Source: SAR86 cluster bacterium (lineage in GTDB: Bacteria > Pseudomonadota > Gammaproteobacteria > Pseudomonadales > Pseudohongiellaceae). From it: a stretch of DNA of 49,938 nucleotides. The position numbers and the translations under genes were made by a program. The stretch is from contig NVVJ01000020.1 in the NCBI GenBank assembly GCA_002402175.1, positions 1-49,938 on the forward strand. The letters run 5' to 3'. Numbering within the stretch: the stretch's first letter is position 1; every line of letters begins with the position of its first letter. Positions 11,075 through 21,318 of this stretch are shown here, one piece after another. Under the pieces are notes generated by a model. That model was not told the origin of the DNA. It saw only the letters and a list, made by a program, of their open reading frames with translations, and did not search any database.

Positions 11075-12259
11075 TCAGATATCCTCACAGGTTTCATCGT
11101 CAAGCAAATGCTCGGTTTCATATTGAATTCGAACTAACAATGCAATCATAAAGCAACTAACTATGAGGCTGGCGCCGCCATAACTTAAAAATGGCAAAGT
11201 AAGACCCTTGGTTGGAAGCAAGCCGATATTCACTCCGATATTAATCATTGCCTGCCCTGCAAATAACAGCCCAAGACCATAGGCAAAAAAAGCAGCAAAT
11301 ATACTGTTTTTATCTTGCGCCATCTTTCCTATAGAGAATGCTTTTAATACCAAAATGCAAAATAAGGCCACTATTACCGCCACGCCAACCAGCCCCAGCT
11401 CTTCGCCAATTATTGCCAGCACAAAATCATTGTGTGCTTCAGGTAAGAAATAAAGTTTTTGAATGCTATTGCCCAAGCCCACACCAAACCATTCGCCTCG
11501 ACCAAAAGCGATTAATGCCTGAGTAAGCTGATAGCCCCCGCCATACACATTCTCTGCAGCCCAGGGGTTAAGAAAAGAAGAGAACCTGACAATGACATAA
11601 GGTTTAGCTATTGCAAGAATTACCACTGCACCAACACACAGTGAAAGCATTAACAAGAATCGGTAAAGCTTGGCGCCAGCAAGAAAAATCATACAAAACG
11701 CTGTAAGCATTAGAATCACCATGGCGCCATGATCCGGCTCAAGATGCAAAAGCACTACAGCAGCACCTACTACCAATAATGGTTTGAAAAAACCTGACCA
11801 GTTCTCTCTCACTTCTTCAAGATGTCTCTCTAAGAATGACGCCAGATATATCACGATAAAAATCTTGGCAAGCTCTGAGGGCTGGAGATTGAAGAAACCT
11901 AGATCAAGCCACCTTGAGCTACCATTAACGACCTTGCCTATTCCTGGCACAATTACCAATAGCAGCAACGCAAAGGAACCCATTAAAAGAAACCAGCTAG
12001 CTCGTTGCCAGAAGCGCACAGGAACCGATAAAGTCACCAATAATACAAACACGCCCATCCCGGCAAATATTGATTGTCGCTTTAGATGATAGAAAGGGTC
12101 GCCATATTTACTGTTCGCAATTTCCACCGATGCAGAGGTCATCATTAACAAGCCCAAAACCAGTAAAAGCACGGCAAGTAGTAGAATAATATTGAGGTGT
12201 TTACTGCTTTCAAAAGCTGAAGTCACACCGCTGCCATTGATCGCTTTTGCCATTCTCAT
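11075..12259 (-). CDS. ftsW: Peptidoglycan glycosyltransferase FtsW
   Basis: FtsW is the SEDS-family lipid II polymerase of the divisome, working with FtsI. The product is polytopic, with about ten membrane segments starting at LNIILLLAVLLLVLGLLMM. SEDS signatures include LGFFNLQPSELAKI, the loop HLEPDHGAMV, NDFVLAIIGEELGLVG, and GLLPTKGLTLPFLSYGGASLI. I prefer the ATG at 12259: it overlaps the murD stop in an ATGA arrangement and has GGAG eight bases upstream, giving 394 residues. A GTG at 12277 in the same frame would add six. Confidence 0.97.
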   Translation of the reverse strand: MRMAKAINGSGVTSAFESSKHLNIILLLAVLLLVLGLLMMTSASVEIANSKYGDPFYHLKRQSIFAGMGVFVLLVTLSVPVRFWQRASWFLLMGSFALLLLVIVPGIGKVVNGSSRWLDLGFFNLQPSELAKIFIVIYLASFLERHLEEVRENWSGFFKPLLVVGAAVVLLHLEPDHGAMVILMLTAFCMIFLAGAKLYRFLLMLSLCVGAVVILAIAKPYVIVRFSSFLNPWAAENVYGGGYQLTQALIAFGRGEWFGVGLGNSIQKLYFLPEAHNDFVLAIIGEELGLVGVAVIVALFCILVLKAFSIGKMAQDKNSIFAAFFAYGLGLLFAGQAMINIGVNIGLLPTKGLTLPFLSYGGASLIVSCFMIALLVRIQYETEHLLDDETCEDI

Positions 12260-13617
12260 TGTAGAGTCTCCACGCACCGAATAAATGACTGCCCTCGGTG
12301 CTGAAAGTTATCGAACATATCGAAACTGGCACATGCCGGCGATAACAACACGGCGTCACCTACCGCTGCATGCTCCATGGCAAGCTTGACCGCATCTTGC
12401 ATATCATTGGCAAAGTGAGTCTTGATATCGGGGCTAAAGGAGGCTGCCATTTCCGTTGCATCTTGCCCTATAAGAACAACTTCCTTTCCCCATTTATTAA
12501 TCACCGGAACAAGGCTGGAGAAGTCCGCGCCCTTGCCCACTCCTCCGGCGATCAAAATAATATGACCAGAAATTCTCTGCCCCAGTCCTTCTACCGCGGC
12601 AACCGTAGCACCAACATTCGTGCCTTTAGAGTCGTTATAGAATTCAATGCCAGATACATCCGCCACCCACTGACAACGGTGAGGCAAACCTGTGAATTCA
12701 GTAATTGCTTTTTTAATTGAATCCAGTTCTACATCCACAGCCATTGCCAACGCGATAGCTGCTAGCACATTTGAAATATTGTGCTGACCAATAACCTTTA
12801 ACTCGCTCACCGATACGATCTTTTCATACTGATAGGCCAAATACTGATCACCGTTTTCTTCCAGCAAACCAAAGCCATTAATCCCTGGCCTACCAAAGCC
12901 AAAATCCCACACCGGAATTTCACGCTCTGCATCTGGATAACTGTATTGTTCGTCACGGTTTATCACTACCTGCTTACACCCTCTAAATATTCTTTGTTTT
13001 GCCCGAAGGTAATCTTCCAAATTGTCATAGCGATCCATATGATCTTCGCTAAGGTTTAATATGGAAACAACTTCAGCACCAAGATTTTCAGTTGTTTCCA
13101 GTTGAAAGCTTGATAGCTCCAACACGTATAGATCTTTTTTCTCTTCTGCTAATAGATCCAGGGCTGGCTTAAAGTTTTCACCATCAAGGTTGCCACCCAG
13201 GCCAAATTTTATTCCTGATTTTTTTAATATTTCTACGAGTATTGCCACCACCGTGCTCTTTCCGTTCGATCCTGTAACAGCAATTATTGGCCGGTCTACC
13301 TGCTTCGAAAAAATATCTATATCACCAGTAACAGGTACTCCGGCCGCTATGGCATCGGCAATTTCTCTTGTCTTTATACTAACGCCAGGGCTAACTACAA
13401 TTTGCCTTGCTCGTAGCAACGTCTGAGGTGAAAATTTTCCTAGCTCACATTCCACCTCGGGCATACTTTGTTTAAGCTCCAGCAGCCCAGGAGGGTTTTC
13501 TCGACTATCAATAATTTTAAACTTTTCACCCAGCCCTGAGAAATACCTTGCGCAGGAAAGCCCTGTGCCTCCTAGCCCAACAATAACGATAAAACGCTCA
13601 TCTGATTCAATCGCCAT
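12256..13617 (-). CDS. murD: UDP-N-acetylmuramoyl-L-alanine--D-glutamate ligase MurD
   Basis: MurD adds D-glutamate, the second residue of the stem peptide. The 453-residue product begins with an ATG at 13617 and the nucleotide-binding VIVGLGGTGLSCARYF. The Mur P-loop is AVTGSNGKSTVV, followed by NLSEDHMDRY and, in the C-terminal domain, HRCQWVADVSGIEFYNDSKGTN, LIAGGVGKGADF and LLSPACASFDMFDNF, all hallmarks of MurD. It lies 21 bases after mraY and overlaps ftsW by four bases. Confidence 0.98.
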   Translation of the reverse strand: MAIESDERFIVIVGLGGTGLSCARYFSGLGEKFKIIDSRENPPGLLELKQSMPEVECELGKFSPQTLLRARQIVVSPGVSIKTREIADAIAAGVPVTGDIDIFSKQVDRPIIAVTGSNGKSTVVAILVEILKKSGIKFGLGGNLDGENFKPALDLLAEEKKDLYVLELSSFQLETTENLGAEVVSILNLSEDHMDRYDNLEDYLRAKQRIFRGCKQVVINRDEQYSYPDAEREIPVWDFGFGRPGINGFGLLEENGDQYLAYQYEKIVSVSELKVIGQHNISNVLAAIALAMAVDVELDSIKKAITEFTGLPHRCQWVADVSGIEFYNDSKGTNVGATVAAVEGLGQRISGHIILIAGGVGKGADFSSLVPVINKWGKEVVLIGQDATEMAASFSPDIKTHFANDMQDAVKLAMEHAAVGDAVLLSPACASFDMFDNFQHRGQSFIRCVETLQ

Positions 13618-13638
13618 CGCATTTGTTCCAGTTAACTG

Positions 13639-14721
13639 TTAGCGAAGTTTTAAAGTTGCCAATCCGAACAACACCAGCATGACAGTAATGATCCAAAACC
13701 GGACAATTACCCTTGGCTCAGGCCAGCCTTTTAATTCAAAGTGATGATGTAATGGCGCCATTCTAAAAATTCTTTTGCCAGTTAATTTGAATGACGCTAC
13801 CTGTAAAATGACAGAGGCAGTTTCTGCAATAAATATGCCGCCCATAATAAATAGGACAATCTCGTGGCGAGAAATTATAGCCATAACTGCCAGCGCAGCC
13901 CCCAGCGAAAGCGCGCCAACATCTCCCATAAATATTTGCGCAGGGTAGGTGTTAAACCAGAGAAACCCAAGCCCAGCTCCCAAAAGCGCACCAGCGAAAA
14001 TTACTATCTCTCCTGAGCCAACTACATAGGGAATATTCAGGTATGAAGAAAATTCTGTGTTACCAGTTAGGTAAGCTATTACTCCCAGAGCGCCACCAAC
14101 CATAACTGTAGGTAAAATAGCGAGACCATCGAGACCATCTGTCAGGTTAACTGCGTTACTAAATCCAACAATCATGAAATAACTTATAACGATATAAAGT
14201 ATACCTACGTCGATAACTACATCTTTAAAGAACGGGATAATGTATTGAGTTTCAACAGGGCTATAAGCCGTGTAATAAAGAACGAATGCGGCGATAAGGC
14301 CAACTACTGATTGCCAAAAATATTTCCATTTAGCCGAAAGGCCTTTAGGGTTTTGTTCAATAACTTTTCGATAGTCATCTACCCAGCCAATGACACCAAA
14401 TAACAAAGTAACCAACAATATAATCCACACATAGTGGTTGCTAAGATCGGCCCAAAGCAACGTACTTACGGTAATAGCAACAAGAATCAACGCACCCCCC
14501 ATTGTAGGAGTACCAGCCTTGCTAAGATGAGATTCTGGACCATCATCTCTTACTACCTGACCTATCTGATGGTAGTTAAGTCGGCGAATCATGTAAGGCC
14601 CTATCATAAGTGAAAACCCCATCGCCGTGAGTACACTAAAAATACCTCTGACCGTGATGTACTGAAGCACAGCAAAGCTGTTATCAAACTGCAGTAAATA
14701 GTCAGACAACCAAACCAGCAT
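13639..14721 (-). CDS. mraY: Phospho-N-acetylmuramoyl-pentapeptide transferase MraY
   Basis: MraY moves phospho-MurNAc-pentapeptide onto undecaprenyl phosphate to make lipid I in the inner membrane. At 360 residues it matches E. coli MraY. About ten membrane segments are visible. Motifs include [10 protein letters not shown], the catalytic aspartates in [18 protein letters not shown] and the cytoplasmic loop [15 protein letters not shown]. The ATG at 14721 shares its first base with the murF stop, so translation is coupled to murF. Confidence 0.98.
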   Translation of the reverse strand: MLVWLSDYLLQFDNSFAVLQYITVRGIFSVLTAMGFSLMIGPYMIRRLNYHQIGQVVRDDGPESHLSKAGTPTMGGALILVAITVSTLLWADLSNHYVWIILLVTLLFGVIGWVDDYRKVIEQNPKGLSAKWKYFWQSVVGLIAAFVLYYTAYSPVETQYIIPFFKDVVIDVGILYIVISYFMIVGFSNAVNLTDGLDGLAILPTVMVGGALGVIAYLTGNTEFSSYLNIPYVVGSGEIVIFAGALLGAGLGFLWFNTYPAQIFMGDVGALSLGAALAVMAIISRHEIVLFIMGGIFIAETASVILQVASFKLTGKRIFRMAPLHHHFELKGWPEPRVIVRFWIITVMLVLFGLATLKLR

Positions 14722-16160
14722 CAGGTTTCTCCATCGAGAATGAGAGATTTTACAACTGTATCCATACGAGCTCCACGAGAACCCTTCACTAAAAATACAA
14801 CGCCTGGCTTAGCAAGCTCTTTAGCGGCGTCTATCACTTGTGCTTTATCATCGAAATATTTACCTTTCCCATTTCTACTTCTAGCTACAAATGCATCAAT
14901 CATTTGCCTGCAAGTCTCGCCAGTTGCCCAAAGCTCATCGACACCTAGATCAGCGGCATACTCTCCAACAGAAATATGGGCTGCATCAGACTCACTTCCA
15001 AGCTCCTTCATTTCACCTGCAAGCATTATTTTCTTTCCAGCAATCGACATTAGTACCTGTGTCGCCGCGCGATATGAAGCAGGACTGGCGTTATAGGAAT
15101 CATCAATTAAAATGCTTCCATTTACTCCCTTGTACGGGCAAAGGCGCCCCTTCACAGGAAGAACATGAGCCAGACCTGTAGCAACGTCATCAAGGTCTAA
15201 TCCGGCTTCAATAGCAGTCGCCCCTGCTGCTACGGCATTGAGTACATTATGTTTGCCTAAGAGCTGACTTAAGATAATTCGCTCACCCTTAGGAGTAAGC
15301 AATTTAAATTGAACGCAGCCAGTATTCAAAACCTCAACATCCGCCGCGTAATAATCTGAATTATTTTTATCGTTGCTGTCATTACTGAAGCTGAACCGAA
15401 CAATATTTTTACTGCCCGCTCGCTGTATCCAATCATGCAAATGTTCGTCATCAGCATTTAGAACCAGCACACCATCATTTGAAAGCCCATCAATAATTTC
15501 ACCCTTGGCAGAAACTATTCCCTGCAAAGAACCAAAACCCTCAATGTGTGCAGCACTGGCATTGGTAATAAGCGCTATATCTGGCTGAGTGACTTCAGCA
15601 CTGAAAGCAATTTCTCCCGCGGAGTTTGCTCCCATTTCAATAACCACATAATCATGATTGTCATCAACTCGCAGCAATGTAAGAGGCACGCCAATTGTAT
15701 TATTCAGATTCGCCTGGGTTATAAGTGGGTTAGACCTTACGGATAAAATTGCCCCAAGCATTTCCTTTACTGTAGTTTTACCCTGACTCCCCGTAAGAGC
15801 GATTACTTTCGCGCTGCTGCGACGACGATTAATATTGGCTATTTTCCCAAGTGCTTTGTGTGTATCAGCTACTCTCAATACAGGAAATCGGCAAACTTTA
15901 TTAGTAGCTTGCTCCTTTGAAATTTGTTCAAGACCAGAGTCTGTGTCAGTATTTTGAGCGATAGCCGCACAGGCCCCTAACTCGCAGGCCTGAGAAATGA
16001 ACTGATTGCCATCAAAGTTTTCTCCGACCAAGGCCAGATAAAGATCACCTTTGGCAAGCGAGCGGGTATCGGTGGACACGCGAGAAAACATGGCATCTTC
16101 GCCATGAAGCTCCATATCTAACTCTTTCGCAATTAGTGATAACGTCATCGTGCCAATCAA
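14721..16160 (-). CDS. murF: UDP-N-acetylmuramoyl-tripeptide--D-alanyl-D-alanine ligase MurF
   Basis: MurF attaches D-Ala-D-Ala to the UDP-MurNAc-tripeptide, completing the cytoplasmic precursor. The protein has the P-loop [50 protein letters not shown] and [12 protein letters not shown]. The start is uncertain. The frame opens with TTG at 16160 (MIGTMTLSL), which aligns best with the MISVTLSQL-type start of E. coli MurF and has GGAGA nine bases upstream. An ATG at 16148 would shorten it by four residues. It lies 15 bases downstream of murE. Confidence 0.96.
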   Translation of the reverse strand: MIGTMTLSLIAKELDMELHGEDAMFSRVSTDTRSLAKGDLYLALVGENFDGNQFISQACELGACAAIAQNTDTDSGLEQISKEQATNKVCRFPVLRVADTHKALGKIANINRRRSSAKVIALTGSQGKTTVKEMLGAILSVRSNPLITQANLNNTIGVPLTLLRVDDNHDYVVIEMGANSAGEIAFSAEVTQPDIALITNASAAHIEGFGSLQGIVSAKGEIIDGLSNDGVLVLNADDEHLHDWIQRAGSKNIVRFSFSNDSNDKNNSDYYAADVEVLNTGCVQFKLLTPKGERIILSQLLGKHNVLNAVAAGATAIEAGLDLDDVATGLAHVLPVKGRLCPYKGVNGSILIDDSYNASPASYRAATQVLMSIAGKKIMLAGEMKELGSESDAAHISVGEYAADLGVDELWATGETCRQMIDAFVARSRNGKGKYFDDKAQVIDAAKELAKPGVVFLVKGSRGARMDTVVKSLILDGET

Positions 16161-16175
16161 ACCTTCTGTTCTCCG

Positions 16176-17708
16176 TTAACTTTTCTTGCGAGCCTGTAGT
16201 GCCAGGCGAACCTGATTCGCATCACTGAAAATTAACTTGTTACCACCTACATCCTGATACGTTTCATGGCCTTTTCCTGCAACCAAAACCACATCGCCTA
16301 CTGCTGCATTTTTGATTGCATAAGAAATCGCTTCAGCCCTGTCTCTTATTACCTCTACAGAGCTGGGGTCGCTAATTCCACTAAGAATATGTTGAACAAT
16401 TTTGTCACCTTCTTCATTTCGCGGATTGTCATCGGCGATTATGAGTTTGTCTGCGAAGGTTTCGGCTATTTCACCCATCATTGGGCGCTTGCCTTTGTCG
16501 CGGTTTCCACCACAACCAAAGATGCACCAAATTTTTCCACTGAAGTGATCTCGCAACCCCGACAAAGCACTGCGCAAGCCATCAGGCGTGTGGGCGTAAT
16601 CAACTACTGCTGTAATTTCTTCATGATCGCCTATGATTTCCATACGCCCATTGACAGGTTTAAGTCTGGATACCTGCGCGCATAACTCAGTGATATTTAC
16701 ATCCCCTTTGCGAGACTGGTATATCGCTAATGCCGATATAACCGCGAGTAAATTACTGAAGTTGAAATACCCGATTAGTTTTCCGCTTACTGTTCCCTTG
16801 CCGTAGGGTGTTACTATGACGGCATCAAACCCCTGACGAGTAAAGTTCAGCTCTTGTGCGTACACTGTCGCCAGCGAATTTTTTACACTATAAGTTGAAA
16901 TCTCGACGCTCTTGGCAATAGTATTAATTATTGATAGCGCGTATGGATCGTCCAGATTAACAATTGCATTTTTAAGCCCTTTCGAGGTAAACAATTTCTT
17001 TTTGTTTTCCGCGTAAGCCTCCATGCTTTCGTGATAATCAAGGTGGTCCCGGCTAAGGTTTGTAAAGATGGCTGTATCAAAATGAACGGCCTTAACACGC
17101 TTTTGATGTAAACCAACAGATGATACTTCCATTACCACAGGATCTACTGAGTCGCGCACCATCTCGGCCAATGCCATTTGCGTAAAAACCGCATCTGGAG
17201 TTGTTAATTCAGTTTCTATCAGCTTGCCGTAGACACCATAGCCAAGCGTGCCGATAGTGCCGCATTGATATCCTTGCTCCGATAACACCTGCGCAATAAA
17301 TTCGCTGCAGCTTGTTTTTCCATTTGTTCCTGTTATGCCAATAACAACCAGTTTCGAACTGGGATCTGAATAGAAGCGCGACGCTATTTCGCTAATTTTC
17401 GCTGAAAGATTATCGATAGCAATTACCGGCACATCATTGACAAAGCTTACTCCCTGCCAGGGGCCTCCCGACTCTGCCAAAACAGCAGCAACACCAAGAT
17501 TGACTGCTTCTTCTATATAATCGCGCGCATCATGGTTGCGCCCAAAGCATGCAAGAAACAAATCGCCTTTACATAGCAGGCGACTGTCTAACTGTATGCC
17601 GGTTACCAAAACATTAAGCCCACTGGAAACGGATTCTGGCATTGCCGCCAATCCACTAATTAGATCGAGTAAGCTCGCATTTGAATTTAACTGTTCGGCT
17701 GTATTCAT
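16176..17708 (-). CDS. murE: UDP-N-acetylmuramoyl-L-alanyl-D-glutamate--2,6-diaminopimelate ligase MurE
   Basis: MurE adds the third stem-peptide residue. The 510-residue protein has the P-loop VIGITGTNGKTSCSEF, TTPDAVFTQ, VMEVSSVGLHQKRV, the HLDYHESMEAYAENKKKLF segment and FGCGGNRDKGKRP. The specificity motif DDNPRNE contains DNPR, which marks meso-diaminopimelate rather than lysine ligases, so this organism should have Gram-negative A1-gamma-type peptidoglycan. ATG at 17708 follows the ftsI stop by two bases. Confidence 0.98.
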   Translation of the reverse strand: MNTAEQLNSNASLLDLISGLAAMPESVSSGLNVLVTGIQLDSRLLCKGDLFLACFGRNHDARDYIEEAVNLGVAAVLAESGGPWQGVSFVNDVPVIAIDNLSAKISEIASRFYSDPSSKLVVIGITGTNGKTSCSEFIAQVLSEQGYQCGTIGTLGYGVYGKLIETELTTPDAVFTQMALAEMVRDSVDPVVMEVSSVGLHQKRVKAVHFDTAIFTNLSRDHLDYHESMEAYAENKKKLFTSKGLKNAIVNLDDPYALSIINTIAKSVEISTYSVKNSLATVYAQELNFTRQGFDAVIVTPYGKGTVSGKLIGYFNFSNLLAVISALAIYQSRKGDVNITELCAQVSRLKPVNGRMEIIGDHEEITAVVDYAHTPDGLRSALSGLRDHFSGKIWCIFGCGGNRDKGKRPMMGEIAETFADKLIIADDNPRNEEGDKIVQHILSGISDPSSVEVIRDRAEAISYAIKNAAVGDVVLVAGKGHETYQDVGGNKLIFSDANQVRLALQARKKS

Positions 17709-17710
17709 AA

Positions 17711-19438
17711 TTAAAGTAAGGTCAGCTGCGTCAATTGATTTTCTGGAACATCATCGGGTGCAATATTCAAAATTCGCATTGCCCCAGAGGCAACTCTTGA
17801 AAAAACCGGTGCGGCCACCTGACCACCATAGTGCTCACTGCCCTTTGGCTCATACACAATGACCACAACAACAAGCTTCGGATCACTTGCAGGAATTAAT
17901 CCAACAAATAGTGAGTTATGCCGATTATCTTCATACCCAAACTTACCAACTACATGTACGGTGCCTGTCTTGCCAGCTACTTTATAAAAAGGAACGCGTG
18001 CATCTCTTGCGGAACCTCCTCGACTTGGATCAACAACCGTTTCCAGCATTGCCAACACTTGCCCGCTGACAGTCTCACTTAGTGCTCTCTCTCTAGGCAG
18101 CGCATCAACCGCTTCAGCATCGAGTTTTATCAGCGATACAGGCTTGCGAATCCCACCGTCTGCAATTACAGAGTAGGCTTGTGCTAATTGAAGTGCGGTA
18201 GTTGAAAGTCCGTATCCATAGGCTAGCGTGGCTGTTTCTACATCGCTCCAACGGCGATGATTTGGCAGCACGCCAGCTCGCTCTCCCGGAAAACCAGTGC
18301 CAGTAACCTGACCCATACCCACTCGCTCCAGAACATCACGAATTGCTTGCGGGCCGATTCTCAAGGCGATTTTGCTAGCACCTACATTACTGGATTTTGT
18401 AATTACTCGGGTAAGATCTAAGGTTCCGTAATTGGCTATGTCTTGTATTGTGTGCCCTTTGACCATCATCCAGCCTGGGCTAGTTTCAATCACCGTGTCA
18501 GGGTTATAAATTCCAGACTCCAGCGCAGCCGCTATGGTAAACGCCTTCATAGGCGAGCCCGGTTCGAAGACGTCAGTAATCGCTCGATTTCGAAACACAC
18601 TAAAATCGGTGATATTAGATTTGTTATGCGGGTTATAAGAAGGCTGGTTTGCCATGGCAAGAACTTCGCCCGTATCAACGTCCAGAATTACAATAGAAGC
18701 TGATTTTGCACTACGCATTACAAATTCATCTTTTAGCTCTTTATACGCAAGGCTCTGTAGACGAAAATCAATGCTTAGTTCCAGGTTATTGCCAGGTTGC
18801 GCAGTTTGTATAGTATTAAGCTCTTCAATTATATGACCGCGCCGATCTTTGATTACCTGACGTCGACCGGGTATTCCACGTAGCCATTCATCATAGGTCA
18901 GCTCAAGTCCTTCCTGCCCTACATCATCAACGTTACTAAACCCAACCAGATGAGCAGCCACTTCTCCTTGCGGATAAAAGCGCTGATATTCTTGCTGCCC
19001 ATAGACACCATTAATTTTTAGAGAAAGGATTTTGTCTGCTTCAACAGGTGACAGGCGTCTCTTTATATAATGAAATTCCCTAGCTCTGTGCTTCCTGATA
19101 TCAAGAGCCAGCGCTTCAGCATTTAAACCTAGCCCCTGAGCCAATTGATTTATCGCTGAACTATCGTCAGCTATCTCGCCGGGGTTCACCCAGATTGATT
19201 TGACAGGAGAGCTAATTGCCAGAGGCTCTCCGTTTCTATCTGTAATTAGTCCGCGATTAGCAACCAAAGGTACCGTTCGAATAGTTCTAGCATCACCCTG
19301 ACTCTGTAGAAAATCTTTTTCTAAAATGTGTAACTCACCAACTTTCCAAGCAATAGCGAGTACGCAAAGAAACATGAAAAACAACACTAGATACAAGCGC
19401 CATTGCTGAAAGGCCACATCAGTTTTTGTATTATTCAT
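17711..19438 (-). CDS. ftsI: Peptidoglycan D,D-transpeptidase FtsI (PBP3)
   Basis: FtsI is the class B penicillin-binding protein that cross-links septal peptidoglycan with FtsW. The 575-residue protein has an N-terminal membrane segment (LVLFFMFLCVLAIAW), a PBP dimerisation region from about residue 58, and a transpeptidase domain with the catalytic SxxK in EPGSPMKAF, SSN in KSSNVGASK, and KTGT in AGKTGTVHV. All three penicillin-binding motifs are intact. The ATG at 19438 overlaps the end of ftsL by eight bases, suggesting coupled synthesis of the two divisome partners. Confidence 0.98.
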   Translation of the reverse strand: MNNTKTDVAFQQWRLYLVLFFMFLCVLAIAWKVGELHILEKDFLQSQGDARTIRTVPLVANRGLITDRNGEPLAISSPVKSIWVNPGEIADDSSAINQLAQGLGLNAEALALDIRKHRAREFHYIKRRLSPVEADKILSLKINGVYGQQEYQRFYPQGEVAAHLVGFSNVDDVGQEGLELTYDEWLRGIPGRRQVIKDRRGHIIEELNTIQTAQPGNNLELSIDFRLQSLAYKELKDEFVMRSAKSASIVILDVDTGEVLAMANQPSYNPHNKSNITDFSVFRNRAITDVFEPGSPMKAFTIAAALESGIYNPDTVIETSPGWMMVKGHTIQDIANYGTLDLTRVITKSSNVGASKIALRIGPQAIRDVLERVGMGQVTGTGFPGERAGVLPNHRRWSDVETATLAYGYGLSTTALQLAQAYSVIADGGIRKPVSLIKLDAEAVDALPRERALSETVSGQVLAMLETVVDPSRGGSARDARVPFYKVAGKTGTVHVVGKFGYEDNRHNSLFVGLIPASDPKLVVVVIVYEPKGSEHYGGQVAAPVFSRVASGAMRILNIAPDDVPENQLTQLTLL

Positions 19439-19796
19439 AGCTCACCATAACGATATTCGCTAACTCAGGGACTTGCATTTGCAATTGTTCGATAGCCTTT
19501 TGTTTGATTCTGCCCTCAATCCCAAATGTACTTTGCTCAATGAGCAACCGCCCCCAATCCACCTTCAGTTGATTAGCCTGATCTTTCAGTTCCTGAAGTT
19601 CATTAAAAGCGAATCTGTTTTCGTGCGTGGTATGCACCACCGAAAGACCTGAAACCAATACCAACCCCAAAAACACAAGCAAAACCAGGGTCGATGCTCT
19701 GGACAAACCAGCCCATTGATAAATAGATGGAGGCCTGGAGCCAGCCGTGTGTGCCACTTTGTTTTTTCTTGCAGCGCTCATCTTATGCAACACCAT
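19431..19796 (-). CDS. ftsL: Cell division protein FtsL
   Basis: FtsL is a small bitopic divisome protein that forms the FtsQLB complex and helps activate FtsWI. The 121-residue product has a basic cytoplasmic N-terminus, one membrane segment (STLVLLVFLGLVLVSGLSVV) and a periplasmic leucine-zipper coiled coil around FNELQELKDQANQLKVDWGRL, followed by the conserved short IEGRIKQKAIEQL region. The start may be ATG at 19796 or the later ATG at 19781 (MSAARKNK). Sequence conservation in FtsL is low; assignment rests on topology plus its place between rsmH and ftsI. Confidence 0.93.
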   Translation of the reverse strand: MVLHKMSAARKNKVAHTAGSRPPSIYQWAGLSRASTLVLLVFLGLVLVSGLSVVHTTHENRFAFNELQELKDQANQLKVDWGRLLIEQSTFGIEGRIKQKAIEQLQMQVPELANIVMVSYE

Positions 19797-19811
19797 TATT
19801 TAGATTTAGCT

Positions 19812-20747
19812 TCACGCTATTTTCTCTGCCACTCGCATCACCGCGCTTCTTGCCCGCGGGTTTTTACCTACTTCTTGTGCACTTGCTTTTACTCGCTTAT
19901 TAATCTGCTTAAGCCTGGGATTAAGCATATCTTGTGAAATGGGTAAATCCCGAGGAAAACTATCCCCCTTAGTCTGCAACGCTATGAATTTCTTGACCAT
20001 TCGATCTTCTAAAGAATGAAAACTGATCGCTACAAGTCGCCCTCCTACTTTCAAAACCGTTAGCGCTTGCTCTAAACCTTTATTCAGCTCACCAAGTTCA
20101 TCATTTATAAATATACGAATACCCTGAAAAGCTCTAGTCGCTGGATGCTTGTCTTTTTCCCAGGCTGGATTTGCATCTTTGATAATCTCTGCCAATTCCC
20201 CGGTAGTGGTAATCTGCTTTTCTTTGCGATGAATAATAATGCGTCTGGCCATGCGCCTGGAATGGCGCTCTTCACCGAATTGATATAGAACATCAGCAAT
20301 CTCACTTTCTGCTGCAGAGTTCACCCATTGAGCCGCACTTTGACCGCTGTCAGGGTCCATTCGCATATCTAAAGGCCCGCTACGTAAAAAACTAAACCCT
20401 CTTTCTGCCTCGTCTAACTGTGGCGAAGAAACACCCAGGTCAAATAAAATACCGCTTACTTTTCCTACCAGATTTTCGTTGTGTAGCCATTGCTCAAGTT
20501 GACTAAAAGGTCCACGGACAATCTCAAGTCTTGAATCTGTTTTTTGAATCTCTTCTGCTGCCGCTATTGCCTGAGGGTCTTTATCAAATGCTATAAGTCT
20601 GCCTTTGTCGCTCAATCGCTTAAGAATCTCTTTGCTGTGGCCTCCTCGACCAAAGGTGGCATCGATATAGATACCGTCTTCACTCGTTACCAAGGCATCA
20701 ACTGCTTCTTGCATCAGTACTGTTTCGTGAGTTGATGTAGCGATCAT
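19812..20747 (-). CDS. rsmH: 16S rRNA (cytosine1402-N4)-methyltransferase RsmH
   Basis: RsmH (MraW) methylates N4 of C1402 in 16S rRNA using S-adenosylmethionine. In relatives RsmI, also present in this window, methylates the 2'-O of the same nucleotide. The 311-residue protein starts with ATG at 20747. It has the SAM-binding DATFGRGGHSKEIL, the acidic FDKDPQA, LFDLGVSSPQLDEAERGFSF, GPLDMRMD and the C-terminal ISFHSLEDRMVKKF. It is the second gene of the cluster, 12 bases after mraZ. Confidence 0.98.
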   Translation of the reverse strand: MIATSTHETVLMQEAVDALVTSEDGIYIDATFGRGGHSKEILKRLSDKGRLIAFDKDPQAIAAAEEIQKTDSRLEIVRGPFSQLEQWLHNENLVGKVSGILFDLGVSSPQLDEAERGFSFLRSGPLDMRMDPDSGQSAAQWVNSAAESEIADVLYQFGEERHSRRMARRIIIHRKEKQITTTGELAEIIKDANPAWEKDKHPATRAFQGIRIFINDELGELNKGLEQALTVLKVGGRLVAISFHSLEDRMVKKFIALQTKGDSFPRDLPISQDMLNPRLKQINKRVKASAQEVGKNPRARSAVMRVAEKIA

Positions 20748-20759
20748 TATTTGGCGACC

Positions 20760-21215
20760 TTAAAGCGGTAGTGAGTGCAACTTGTCTGAAAATTCTCCCT
20801 CAGTAGACGATTCGCCCAGCCATTTATCCCTCTGCTGGCTCCAGATTTCCTGACTCCATATCTCCAGCTTCTTCCCTTGGCCAATCAAACACACATGCTT
20901 TTCTAGCTTTGCGTAAAGTCTCAATTCTTGAGGCAATAAAATTCTTCCACTGCCGTCTAGCTCTAAATCAGTGGCATGACCGATAAGCAGGTGCTTAATG
21001 CGTTGAGTTACAGGATCAAAACTGGAAAGGGATTCAATTTGGCGCTCTATCTGGTCCCATTCGGCAACCGGATAAAGCATCAGACAACTATGATTGGGGT
21101 CGATAGTTACCACTAGCTGGTCAATATTCTGGCTCGCCAATAACTCGCGATAACGAGCAGGCATGGCCAGACGACCTTTTGCATCAAGATTGATAGTGTT
21201 TATGCCGCGAAACAC
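20760..21215 (-). CDS. mraZ: Transcriptional regulator MraZ
   Basis: MraZ is an AbrB-like DNA-binding protein that in E. coli represses its own promoter and hence the head of the dcw operon. The 151-residue product carries two SpoVT/AbrB-type repeats, each with the DxxGRxxxP(A/Q) pattern: LDAKGRLAMPARYRELL at about 11-27 and LDGSGRILLPQELRLYA at about 94-110. It starts with GTG at 21215, giving the conserved MFRG opening. The sequence upstream carries a promoter and TGG repeats that it probably binds. Confidence 0.97.
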   Translation of the reverse strand: MFRGINTINLDAKGRLAMPARYRELLASQNIDQLVVTIDPNHSCLMLYPVAEWDQIERQIESLSSFDPVTQRIKHLLIGHATDLELDGSGRILLPQELRLYAKLEKHVCLIGQGKKLEIWSQEIWSQQRDKWLGESSTEGEFSDKLHSLPL

Positions 21216-21265
21216 GTGTTGTCCCCATCATTTAATGGAAAAATGTGCTTTTTTAGGAATTTATA

Positions 21266-21309
21266 TCCATTAAACTCCCAAAATCAACAATATTTTCCAC
21301 TATTCGCCA
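21266..21309 (-). promoter_or_regulatory. Probable MraZ operator (TGG-repeat boxes)
   Basis: On the minus strand this leader segment contains TGGCG, TGGAA, TGGGA and TGGAT at offsets 2, 12, 31 and 42, about one helical turn or a multiple apart, just downstream of the predicted transcription start. E. coli MraZ binds direct TGGGN repeats with five-base spacers. Here only one box is a full TGGGN, so the match is degenerate. Function is inferred from pattern and position. Confidence 0.5.
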
Positions 21310-21318
21310 CAAAAATAC

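Noticed and set aside
16266-16685. 139-residue plus-strand reading frame inside murE
   Set aside because: It lies wholly antisense to a conserved gene and shows no recognisable motif.
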